Position numbers and translations under genes: made by a program
Notes under the pieces: model-generated
Told to the model about the DNA's origin: nothing
The model's input: only the letters and a program-made list of their open reading frames with translations
Database searches by the model: none
From: JACKBC01 sp041391125
GTDB taxonomy: Bacteria > Chloroflexota > Anaerolineae > Caldilineales > Caldilineaceae
Length of the DNA stretch: 64,000 nucleotides
Assembly: GCA_041391125.1 (NCBI GenBank)
Contig: JAWKON010000017.1
Coordinates: 71,732-135,731, forward strand
Reading direction: 5' to 3'
Shown here: positions 56,797 through 64,000 of the stretch, piece by piece
Layout of the letters: each line of letters begins with the position of its first letter
How positions within the stretch are numbered: position 1 is the first letter of the stretch

Positions 56797-56876
56797 ATGA
56801 CAAGGTGACCGGGTGACAAGGTGACGGCGCTTGTCGAAGTCACCCTGTCACCCCTTCACCCTGTCACCTTGTCATC
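56797..56876. repeat. Periodic inverted repeat ('gatgacaaggtgac' family)
   Basis: 'gatgacaaggtgaccgggtg' and its complement 'caccctgtcaccttgtcatc' face each other around 'gcttgtcgaag'. It fills the gap between the HAD and cimA genes. Confidence 0.65.
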
Positions 56877-56877
56877 T

Positions 56878-57651
56878 TCAAATCCCCTCCAACAGATCCG
56901 CAATAGTCCCAAAAATGCGGTCGGGCCAGATGCCGCGGCCCAGGTCTTCCTTGCGGAAGCGGCCGGTTTTGACCAGCCAACCCTTCATGCCCACCTGCTG
57001 GGCGCCGCGCACGTCGGTCTCAATGTCGTCGCCGATGAGGGCCACCCGGTGCCGGGGCAGATTCAGGTCGTTGAGCACCATTTGCATGTAGGGCTGGCTG
57101 GGCTTGCCCATGACCAGCGCGTTTTGCGACGTGGCGTATTCCAGCGCCACCACAAAGGGACCGGCGTCCATAAAGACACCATCTTCGGTGCGCCAGGTGC
57201 GCTTTTTGTGCAGCGCCACCAGTTTGGCCCCGTTGAGCACGGCCTGAAAGGCTTTGTTGAGGCGGGCAAAATTAAAGCTGGCGCCCATATCGCCCACCAC
57301 CACAAACTCGGGCGACTCCTCGTCGATCTCAATGCCTTTGAACTCCAGTTGGGCATCGGGCAGCAGCAGCGGATAGTAGCTCCGCGCATTCTGGCTGCGC
57401 AGATATTCGGCGGCGGTGTAGGTGGCGGTAAAGAGATTCTCCACCTCCAACTTAAAGCCCAAACTGTGCAGCTTTTCCAGCAGCGTCAACCGGCAATAAA
57501 TGGTCGTATTGGCCGCAAAGCGGTGCGGAATACCGCGGGTGCGCAGGGCGGTCACCACCTCCAGCGCACCCGGAATCACCTCGTTACCGTGCATCAGCAC
57601 GCCATCAATATCGATGAGCAGACCGTCCACGGTGGAAAATAAATCGTTCAA
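56878..57651 (-). CDS. HAD superfamily class IIA phosphatase, NagD-like
   Basis: Cytoplasmic phosphatase of 257 residues. The nucleophile motif is LLIDIDGVLMHG. Motif II is FAANTT, motif III includes VMGKPSQPYM, and motif IV is VALIGDDIETDVRGAQQ. The C2A cap inserted between motifs II and III marks class IIA (NagD, phosphoglycolate or p-nitrophenyl phosphatase-like). I chose TTG 57651, which has 'aaagagg' six bases upstream. The longer frame begins inside an inverted repeat. The spacing to cimA is filled by repeats, so co-transcription is uncertain. The substrate is likely a small phosphate ester. Confidence 0.86.
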   Translation of the reverse strand: MNDLFSTVDGLLIDIDGVLMHGNEVIPGALEVVTALRTRGIPHRFAANTTIYCRLTLLEKLHSLGFKLEVENLFTATYTAAEYLRSQNARSYYPLLLPDAQLEFKGIEIDEESPEFVVVGDMGASFNFARLNKAFQAVLNGAKLVALHKKRTWRTEDGVFMDAGPFVVALEYATSQNALVMGKPSQPYMQMVLNDLNLPRHRVALIGDDIETDVRGAQQVGMKGWLVKTGRFRKEDLGRGIWPDRIFGTIADLLEGI

Positions 57652-57665
57652 TGATTGCCTCTTTC

Positions 57666-57732
57666 TGTAGGACAAGTTTCCAGCTTGTCCCTCGGCGGCG
57701 GCAAGACGGACAAGTTGGAAACTTATCCTACA
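57666..57732. repeat. Inverted repeat with 'tgtagg/cctaca' ends
   Basis: The arms 57666-57690 and 57708-57732 are imperfect 25-base complements around 'ctcggcggcggcaagac'. Each arm holds a smaller 'ggacaag ... cttgtcc' palindrome. It belongs to the same end-word family as the hairpins at 11306, 38155 and 41584. Confidence 0.7.
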
Positions 57733-57877
57733 TTTTGCCTCTCCCTCGGAAAAACGTGGTTAAAGCAAGGGAAATTGACCTCACCCCAGGCTTCTCTCCA
57801 AAGTAAAGGGTGGGCTGACGGTTCCCTTCCCCGCAGCGGGGGCGAAGGGGCCGCTTGATAGCGGCAGGGATGGGGAT

Positions 57878-60632
57878 TCACCCTACATTTTGCACGCCGG
57901 CCGCCACGCCATTGACCGAAAGCAGCACACCTTCGCGCATAGCCTGCTTATCCTCGGCATCGGGATCGGTACGCAGCCGTTCCAGCAGCGCCACTTGGAT
58001 GTAGTTCAGCGGGTCCACATATGGGTTGCGCACTCGGATGCTGCGCTGCAGCCACACTTCGTTGTCCAGCAGCTCTTTGGAGCCGGTAATTTGCAGCGCC
58101 GCGGTTTTGGTGCGAATAAACTCATCCACAATGTCGTCAAAAATGGCCGCGCGGGTCTTGTCATCGGTCAGCCCGGCGTAGAACGAAGCGATGGCCATAT
58201 CGGCCTTACCCAGACCCATCTGCACGTTGTCGATGACTGAGCGGAAGAAGGGCCACTCGACATACATGCGCTGCAAACGGGCCAGCCGGTCCGTTTCGCC
58301 CGCGGCCTGCTCCTCAATAATCCATGAAGTAATGGCCGCGCCCACGCCGTACCAACTGGGCAGGTTGACGCGCGACTGCGTCCAGGCAAAGACCCACGGA
58401 ATGGCCCGCAGGTCGTCAATGGACTGGGTGGCTTTGCGCCGCGCCGGTCGCGAGCCGATGTTGAGCGCCCCAATCTGGTCAATGGGCGTAGCGTCGTGGA
58501 AATAGCGAATAAACTCCGGCTTTTCCACCAGCGCGCGATATTTGGCGTGCGCCCGCGTGCTCAACACGTCCATGAGCTGCGCCCAAGCCTCTTCCTGCGC
58601 ATATTGAGGGCGCCGGCCGCTGGAGAGCAGCACGGCGTTGACGAGCTGCTCCAGATGGCGATGGGCCAGGGCCGTATGGGCATAACGGCTGCTCACCACT
58701 TCGCCCTGCTCGGTGATTTTGATGCGCCCACGCACCGACTCGGGCGGCTGGGCCAGAATGGCGCGGTTGGCCGGACCGCCGCCGCGGCCAATCGAGCCGC
58801 CGCGGCCGTGGAAGAGAGTCAGCTTGACACCATATTCATCGCACACTTGGGCCAGCGCCCGCTGCGCCGTAAAGAGCATCCAATTGGCGCGCAGAAAGCC
58901 GCCATCTTTGTTGGAATCGCTATAGCCAATCATGATCTGCTGCTGCTGGCCGCGCTGGGCCAGGTGCTGCTGATAGACGGCATTTTCAAAAAGCGCCGCC
59001 ATAATGCGCGGAGCCGCCAACAGATCGTCCACAGTTTCAAAGAGGGGCGCAATATCAAATTGGCCAAAGATGCCCGCATCGCGCCCCAGCAGCAGCACTT
59101 CGAGCACATTGCTGGCCGACGTGGTCATGCTGATGATGTAGGTTTCAATGGCCTTGGCGCCCATCTGCTGCTGCGCCCGCCGAATCAATCGAAAGAGGCC
59201 AATGCTTTCATTGGTATCATCACTAAATTCTAGACGGGCGGTCAGCGGGCGCTGGCCCAATTTCGGTGCTAGGAAGGCGATTTTCTCTTCTTCCGGACAG
59301 GGATGCGTAATTATCCAGCAGCCCGTAATGGCGCAAAATCTCGTCCATAGCCGCGCGATGACGGCCCAGATGCTGACGAATATCCATGCTGGCCAGGTGA
59401 AAACCAAAGACCTCCACGGAACGAATCAATTGGGAGAGCCGTCCCTCGGCCAGACGCTCCCCTTTATGTGCGCGCAGGCTCTGCTCAATCAGCCGCAGAT
59501 CATGCAGAAATTCATCGGGGCTGCTGTATGCGCGTGTTGACCGTGCGGCTGGCCCACGGCTGCTGGTTTTCCGCCCGCGTGGCGCAGCCGCCGAAACATG
59601 AGAATCAGCTTCTGGCGATAGGGCTCCATGTCAAAGCGATGCAGCACCTCGTGTTCGGATTCGGGCGCCAGCGTGAAATCATGGTCGATACTTTGCAGCA
59701 ATTTGGCGCTAAAATCGACGTGCGCGCCGGCTCAGCAGATTGTAAAGCGCATCCACCTCAATATTGTAGCGGGTTAAGATGGCCTCTTTTTGCTCGCGCA
59801 GCGCCTCTTCGGTCACCTCCAGCGTCACAAATGGATTGCCGTCGCGGTCGCCGCCCACCCAGGTGCCGTAACGCAAAAAGGGCGGAATTTCAAACTCTTC
59901 ATCGGGATAAAATTGGGCCAGCGCCCGGTCCAGCTCATCATAAATTTGCGGCACCAGCCCCAGCAGGGTGAGCTCGAAAAAGTAAAGTGCATTGCGCACT
60001 TCGTCCATGACGGTGGGCGGTCGGTCGCGCGTTTCGTCGCTCTGCCAGAGCAGCACAATATATTCGTGCAGCTCCTGGATCACTTCCTCGCGTTCATATG
60101 AGAGTAGATCGTGGGAATTGAGCCGCTGCAACAGCTTGGCAATGGTGTCCAGCATAAAGAGGATGGTGCGCCGTTTGGATTCGGTGGGGTGCGCGGTCAG
60201 CACCGGCACGATAAAGAGGTCCTGCAGAATGGCGCGCACGTCATCGGCACTCATGCCCTCCTTTTTGAGCCGGGCGATGGCGTCGGCAATAGTCTCCGAC
60301 ATGGGGACGCCCTGTACAAAAGCCGCCTCCTCGCGCTGGCGCAGAATGTGGACGCGCTGCTGCTCTTCGGCCAGGTTGACAAGCTGAAAATAGGTGGTAA
60401 ACGCTTTCAGCACCGCTAACGCTTTGGGCATGTCGTTTAGCAGCGTCGGCGTCAAGGCGCGGATCTGTGATTGCACAGACAGATCGCCAGCCCGCCACGC
60501 TTTGGACAGGGCGCGAATCTCTTCTTCGAGTTCGAATATCTCCTGCCCCTCCTGCTCGATAATGGTCTTGCCCAGCAGATCGCCCAGCAGGCGAATCATG
60601 TTGCTCAGGTATTCTTGGGGTTCGATGGCCAT
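57878..60632 (-). CDS. ppc: Phosphoenolpyruvate carboxylase (at least three frameshifts)
   Basis: Carboxylates PEP to oxaloacetate, replenishing the TCA cycle. The total span equals about 918 codons, the family length. Residues 1-300 read cleanly from ATG 60632, with VLTAHPTESKRRT (catalytic H148) and YGTWVGGDRDGNP. The frame then shifts near 59722 (HVDFSAKLLQSIDHDF), near 59580 (AYSSPDEFLHDLRLIEQS) and near 59300 (EEEKIAFLAPKLGQRPL). From there it is open to the end with IGYSDSNKDGGF and HGRGGSIGRGGGP. The end is NGVAAGVQNVG, where most relatives have a final N-T-G. The longest intact pieces are 57878-59407 and 59709-60632. A conserved housekeeping gene with several indels points to sequence error. 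Confidence 0.87.
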
Positions 60633-60707
60633 GGAATTGGGATTTACGATGTTTGATTTACGATTTACGAGTGAGCTCGTGTTGTAAATGGTTGGGTGGC
60701 TTGGAAT

Positions 60708-60929
60708 TTATCTAAATACTGCCTCATTTTCGAGAATCTGCTCGTCAATGGCGGATTTATTAGAGCGATAATAAGACCAGGCATTCGTCAAGTCTTCGGC
60801 TCTTAAAGTTGGATAGGCGTGCAGAATTTCTGCTTCTGAGGCGCCCAGGTTCCTAAATTGAACAAGCACCCATACGGGGATACGGGTGCCAGCAATGCGC
60901 GGGTCGATCCCTGGCACTTCTCTGTGCAA
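60708..60929 (-). pseudogene. Truncated DUF433 antitoxin-like gene (duplicated copy)
   Basis: Encodes DPRIAGTRIPVWVLVQFRN and EAEILHAYPTLRAEDL, the DUF433 core, nearly identical to the full gene at 61099-61434. The first 40 codons of the original are replaced by a short unrelated lead (LHREVPGI). A TTG at 60929 could start it. It lies between the ppc stub and intact ppc, and was created by the tandem duplication. It may be silent. Confidence 0.6.
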
Positions 60930-60960
60930 GGTTTCGAAAATGCCGGTTGATGGTCAATAC

Positions 60961-61024
60961 GGCCCAGCAGATCGCCCAGCAGGCGAATCATGTTGCTCAG
61001 GTATTCTTGGGGTTCGATGGCCAT
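60961..61024 (-). pseudogene. Fragment of the ppc 5' end (duplicated stub)
   Basis: ATG 61024 begins MAIEPQEYLSNMIRLLGDLL, identical to the first codons of intact ppc, then runs into unrelated sequence. It is the other product of the 391-base duplication. If translated, it would add a short futile peptide. Confidence 0.7.
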
Positions 61025-61098
61025 GGATTGGGATTTACGATGTTTGATTTACGATTTACGAGTGATCTCGTGTTGTAAATGGTTGGGTGGCTTGGAAT

Positions 61099-61434
61099 TT
61101 ATCTAAATACTGCCTCATTTTCAAGAATCTGCTCGTCAATGGCGGATTTATTAGAGCGATAATAAGACCAGGCATTTGCCAAATCTTCGGCTCTTAAAGT
61201 TGGATAGGCGCGCAGAATTTCTGCTTCTGAGGCGCCCAGGTTCCTAAATTGAACAAGCACCCATACGGGGATACGGGTGCCAGCAATACGCGGGTCGCCT
61301 CCACATATACCTGGTGTACTCTCAATACCCGGACTAACACCGCTGAGGTCGCGCGCAATTAACTGAAGCAACTGAATCTTCTCGGTTGGCGACATATCAA
61401 GGAGCAATTGCTGGGCTTGTTGTAAAGTTGTCAT
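61099..61434 (-). CDS. DUF433 domain protein (putative antitoxin)
   Basis: A 111-residue protein. Residues 1-40 form a helical, probably dimerising lead (LQQAQQLLLDMSPTEKIQLL). The rest is the DUF433 winged-helix-like domain (GDPRIAGTRIPVWVLVQFRN, ASEAEILRAYPTLRAEDLANAW). DUF433 proteins often act as the antitoxin of PIN-type (DUF5615) toxins, but no DUF5615 gene is adjacent here. The 3' part was duplicated with the ppc start. It lies upstream of ppc on the same strand. Confidence 0.82.
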   Translation of the reverse strand: MTTLQQAQQLLLDMSPTEKIQLLQLIARDLSGVSPGIESTPGICGGDPRIAGTRIPVWVLVQFRNLGASEAEILRAYPTLRAEDLANAWSYYRSNKSAIDEQILENEAVFR

Positions 61435-61499
61435 AGTTGCACTATCTTGCCTTTTTGTGCGGAAATCTGCTCTGCGACCTGTGGTATATTTTAGCTGCC

Positions 61500-62588
61500 T
61501 TATCCCTTCAGCCTCGCCACCACCAGGTCACCCATCACGACGGTACCCACAACTTCGGAGCCGGTGTCGGCTACGTCGGGCGTGCGCACGCCTTCGGTGA
61601 GTACTTCCTCCACGGCCTTTTCTATGGCTTCGGCTTCTTCGTTTAGCCCCAAGCTGTGGCGCAACAGATCGGCGGCGCTGAGGATGGCGGCCAGCGGATT
61701 GGCCACGCCCTTGCCGGCAATGTCGGGCGCGCTGCCGTGGATCGGCTCGTAGACGCCCAGGGGTAGCCCGTGCGCATTCTGAATGTCGCCCAGGCTGGTG
61801 GAGGGCAACATGCCCATGGAACCGGCCAGCATGGAGGCTTCGTCGGTCAAAATATCGCCAAAAAGGTTGCCGGCCACAATCACGTCAAAATCGGCCGGAC
61901 GGCGGATCAGGTGCATGGCCATAGCATCCACCAGCACATGTTCCACGTGCAGGTCGGGGTAGTCGGCCAGCACTTCCGTGGCCACGCGCCGCCACAAGCG
62001 GCTGGAGGCCAGCACGTTGGCCTTGTCCACGCTGACTAGCTTTTGGCGGCGGCCCATGGCGGCATCGGCGGCCAGCTGCACCACGCGCTCAATTTCGGGC
62101 CGCGTGTAGAGCATGGTGTCGTAGGCTTCTTGGCCGGCTTCGCCCGCTTCCTGGCGTGGACCAAAGTAGATGCCGCCGGTCAGCTCGCGCACCACCAACA
62201 TGTCCACGCCCTGCAACACATCGGCGCGCAGCGTGCTGGCCGGGATCAGATCCTTGTGCAGCTTGACCGGGCGCAGATTGGCAAAGAGATTCAGCTCCTT
62301 GCGCAGCGCCAGCAGCCCGCGCTCGGGTCGATCCGGCGCATGGGGGTTGTCCCACTTGGGTCCGCCCACGGCGCCCAGCAGAATGGCGTCGGCGCTGCGG
62401 GCGGCGTCCAGCGTTTCAGGGGGCAGGCTGTTGCCGCGCTCATCAATGGCGCGCCCGCCCATGAGCTGTTGGCTAAATACAAAACTGTGGCTGAAGCGCT
62501 CACCCACGGCGTTGAGTACTTTGATTGCTTCGGTTGTTACTTCCGGGCCGATGCCGTCACCGGCCAGTACGACGATTTTTGCGTCCAT
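61500..62588 (-). CDS. leuB: 3-isopropylmalate dehydrogenase
   Basis: Oxidative decarboxylase in leucine synthesis. Its relatives can also use the citramalate-derived substrate (3-methylmalate) in isoleucine synthesis. Family marks are IVVLAGDGIGPEV, GAVGGPKWDN, the RELTGGIYFG loop, the catalytic Lys in VSVDKANVLASSRLW, the metal Asp cluster in VDAMAMHLIRRPADFDVIV and NLFGDILTDEASMLAGS, and the NAD loop HGSAPDIAGKGVANPLA. The length of 362 residues is normal. leuA, leuC and leuD are not in the window. 'agga' lies about 13 bases before the ATG. It follows the VapBC-like pair by 36 bases. Confidence 0.96.
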   Translation of the reverse strand: MDAKIVVLAGDGIGPEVTTEAIKVLNAVGERFSHSFVFSQQLMGGRAIDERGNSLPPETLDAARSADAILLGAVGGPKWDNPHAPDRPERGLLALRKELNLFANLRPVKLHKDLIPASTLRADVLQGVDMLVVRELTGGIYFGPRQEAGEAGQEAYDTMLYTRPEIERVVQLAADAAMGRRQKLVSVDKANVLASSRLWRRVATEVLADYPDLHVEHVLVDAMAMHLIRRPADFDVIVAGNLFGDILTDEASMLAGSMGMLPSTSLGDIQNAHGLPLGVYEPIHGSAPDIAGKGVANPLAAILSAADLLRHSLGLNEEAEAIEKAVEEVLTEGVRTPDVADTGSEVVGTVVMGDLVVARLKG

Positions 62589-62623
62589 AATTTTGATTGG
62601 TCCTATCAGCGTTCGTAGACTTC

Positions 62624-63118
62624 TTACGCCAAAATATAGCGGTCGATGCCTACAATGTTGTCAAAATCACTATCTTCACTAAGCAAGGCGCCACAATTGA
62701 CCCGTTGCATAATTGCAAGATGTAGGGCGTCACGCGGCAATAAAGCGTAGGCGATACAATTCTGATGCATTACTCGAATGTCATTTGCAGTCATGTCGAC
62801 AATGTTCAAATTAGGCAAAAGTTGAAGTTGGCTCAATTGCTCTTCAATCTGCGGATAGAATTCACCGATCATCCCTGCCTGATCTTGCCGTAAACGATCT
62901 TGCGGAGATTTCCCATATTTGTCTCGAATAAGGGAAAGCAACATTCGGTATGCCAATTCATCAAAAGTCAATGTCGCTGTATAAGCCTGATACTGCCCAT
63001 TTGCAATCTGTTTGAGCAATGTTCGAGCAAGTGTATTGCTGGCGCGTAATACGGCATGGAACACCATTGTATCCAAATAAATTGTATCGCCTGTAAAACT
63101 GCTAATCGGTTTGGTCAT
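62624..63118 (-). CDS. PIN domain protein (VapC-like toxin)
   Basis: Probable metal-dependent ribonuclease. From ATG 63118 it reads TKPISSFTGDTIYLDTMVF, with the first acidic residue (Asp) after the opening strand. A Glu follows in TLTFDELAYRM, then LLPRDALHLAIM with the third acidic residue and SEDSDFDNI with the last. These four are the usual PIN active site. The start overlaps the stop of the upstream small gene by 17 bases, as in toxin-antitoxin pairs. The targets are unknown. The longer open frame to 63169 overlaps even more and lacks a ribosome site. Confidence 0.83.
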   Translation of the reverse strand: MTKPISSFTGDTIYLDTMVFHAVLRASNTLARTLLKQIANGQYQAYTATLTFDELAYRMLLSLIRDKYGKSPQDRLRQDQAGMIGEFYPQIEEQLSQLQLLPNLNIVDMTANDIRVMHQNCIAYALLPRDALHLAIMQRVNCGALLSEDSDFDNIVGIDRYILA

Positions 63119-63353
63119 TGGTATCAAACAAATCCAGGTAAACGTCCTGTTGATAAACATTAAGTTCATCAGGCCTGCCTTGGCCCAAAGAACCCCATAG
63201 CCGATCTACAAATGCATCTGTAGGTTCCTGTTGGGCAGCCAAGATTGCTTGACGCAATGAGTGCAATTCGCGCATGATTGCATCCAGGCGTTTTAAGATG
63301 GCATCTGAATTAAGCTGAATATCTCGTTCAGTTTGTAGCGATTGAAGCGCCAT
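63102..63353 (-). CDS. Small antitoxin-like protein partner of the PIN protein
   Basis: An 83-residue acidic protein with a helical N-terminus (NSDAILKRLDAIMRELHSLRQAI) and a C-terminal tail rich in Asp and Gln (VYLDLFDTNDQTD). It has no classic DNA-binding fold that I recognise. Its overlap with the PIN gene and its small size mark it as the likely antitoxin. It would bind and block the toxin through its tail. Confidence 0.7.
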   Translation of the reverse strand: MALQSLQTERDIQLNSDAILKRLDAIMRELHSLRQAILAAQQEPTDAFVDRLWGSLGQGRPDELNVYQQDVYLDLFDTNDQTD

Positions 63354-63380
63354 ATCAATCTCCCCGTCTCAAGGAATACC

Positions 63381-64000
63381 TCAACTATCCTCTTCCACTT
63401 CTTCCAACACAGTTTCCCACTCGAAAAAACTGATGTCGCCATTGAGCGTTTGGGCAACTTGCTTTCCCAGCTCAAATTTATGGGCAAGCGCTGGTTCAGT
63501 CAAAAATCGCTCTACTAGCTCACCCGCCGGCGGATCAATCTCTTTGAGCCCGGCCAGCATCTCTTTGTGCCGCGGCACGTTGAGATTGGCGGCCAGAAAG
63601 CGATAGGCCACCATGCTAAAGACGGCGTGATGCATGAGCAGGCTGGCCATGGCCGGATCGCTGTCGGCAATATCCAGCGCGTTCTCAAACTCGTCAGCGT
63701 TGAAATAGCGATCCATTGTCAGATCGAGCGATGGCAGATCAGGCGACTTTTGCAGCCATTCCGCCGCTTCCTGCCGCAGCAGATTCACGATTGGATCGCG
63801 TTCCAGCACCACAAAGCCAGTATCCCACATGTGCGCCGTGGACGGGCGTCCCTTTTTGCGCTCGCTCTGAAAATAGCTGCGAATCGACTGCGGCGGGTTG
63901 AGAAAGATCTCAGCTGGGATGCCCTGAAAAAAGCGCTGTAAGCGTTGACGCCGGTTTTGGGCGTGCAGCACCATCAAGTCCAAATCGCTGTGCGGATTGG
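63381..64000 (-). CDS. Nucleotidyltransferase-domain protein with helical C-terminus (runs off right edge)
   Basis: The frame stays open to the window edge. The leading residues NPHSDLDLMVLHAQNR form the D-x-D metal site of the DNA polymerase beta-like (MNT) nucleotidyltransferase superfamily. The glycine-serine motif before it must lie beyond the edge. The remaining 190 residues are helical (FENALDIADSDPAMASLL, HHAVFSMVAYRFLAANLNV) and end in a charged tail. This resembles stand-alone nucleotidyltransferases with an attached HEPN-like helical half. It lies 27 bases upstream of the antitoxin gene, so the three may form one module. Substrate is unknown. Confidence 0.68.
   Translation of the reverse strand, partial: NPHSDLDLMVLHAQNRRQRLQRFFQGIPAEIFLNPPQSIRSYFQSERKKGRPSTAHMWDTGFVVLERDPIVNLLRQEAAEWLQKSPDLPSLDLTMDRYFNADEFENALDIADSDPAMASLLMHHAVFSMVAYRFLAANLNVPRHKEMLAGLKEIDPPAGELVERFLTEPALAHKFELGKQVAQTLNGDISFFEWETVLEEVEEDS

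Larger units (their letters stand above)
60571..61296. repeat. Tandem duplication, period 391 bases
   Basis: About 335 bases at 60571-60905 recur at 60962-61296 with very few differences. Each unit contains the first codons of ppc, the spacer with 'ggatttacgatgtttgattt', and the 3' two-thirds of a DUF433 gene. The copies diverge abruptly after 'cgcgggtcg'. Confidence 0.85.

Noticed and set aside
58496..59233. 245-codon open frame on the plus strand
   Set aside because: Antisense shadow of PEP carboxylase.
62043..62618. 191-codon open frame on the plus strand
   Set aside because: Antisense shadow of leuB.

Overview
The window looks like a chromosomal segment of a Chloroflexota bacterium (Anaerolineae/Caldilineae-like), probably from an environmental genome. 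This is an inference. It rests on secreted proteins with 'YLPL/FLPL'-type motifs, a UPF0182 protein, a choice-of-anchor-B protein, a diterpene gene pair resembling one known from Herpetosiphon, and intergenic spaces packed with dispersed palindromic repeats. GC looks moderately high in most genes. AT-richer stretches lie at about 12.7-14.2 kb and 21.5-28.0 kb. I saw no rRNA, tRNA, CRISPR array, phage or complete insertion sequence.

Layout. 0-9 kb: end of a secreted P/T-rich protein, a penicillin-binding protein, a class V aminotransferase, a MobA-like nucleotidyltransferase, an SH3 lipoprotein and a degenerate UvrD-like helicase. 9-21.5 kb: sulfatase plus a frameshifted TauE exporter, a zinc ribbon protein plus MutY, a FecR-like membrane protein, UPF0182, an HtrA protease with a C-terminal PepSY-like tail, an aldo/keto reductase, and a cold-shock protein next to an RRM protein. 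21.5-28 kb: a long noncoding stretch, then a translationally coupled pair (class II diterpene cyclase and an Rv3378c-like prenyl-diphosphate enzyme), and a convergent hybrid histidine kinase. 28-41.6 kb: TerC, MiaB, a 1216-residue MBL-STAS-pseudokinase-ATPase fusion, secreted and membrane proteins, and two RNA methyltransferases. 41.6-48 kb: a cytochrome P450 with a stray copy of its own 3' end about 1.15 kb away, a retropepsin cassette, a secreted clan GH-A-like hydrolase and a secreted propeller protein. 48-64 kb: a GNAT/PLP operon, a Gfo/Idh/MocA oxidoreductase, an LtaS-like sulfatase with a P-loop kinase, citramalate synthase, a HAD phosphatase, PEP carboxylase, duplicated DUF433 genes, LeuB, a VapBC-like pair and an edge nucleotidyltransferase.

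How genes work together. CimA and LeuB belong to the citramalate route to 2-oxobutyrate and isoleucine, and to leucine synthesis. PEP carboxylase feeds oxaloacetate. The diterpene pair should turn geranylgeranyl diphosphate into a bicyclic diphosphate and then into an alcohol or a prenyl conjugate. No GGPP synthase is in the window. The MBL-STAS-pseudokinase-ATPase protein looks like a one-polypeptide signalling hub.

At least eight genes carry one or more frameshifts, some of them compensating (TauE, HtrA, aldo/keto reductase, the DUF5678-like gene, the propeller protein, the two-GNAT protein, the LtaS-like protein, PEP carboxylase). Several fall in short homopolymers in otherwise conserved genes. 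An under-polished assembly explains this better than mass gene decay, so interrupted genes are described as one locus each.
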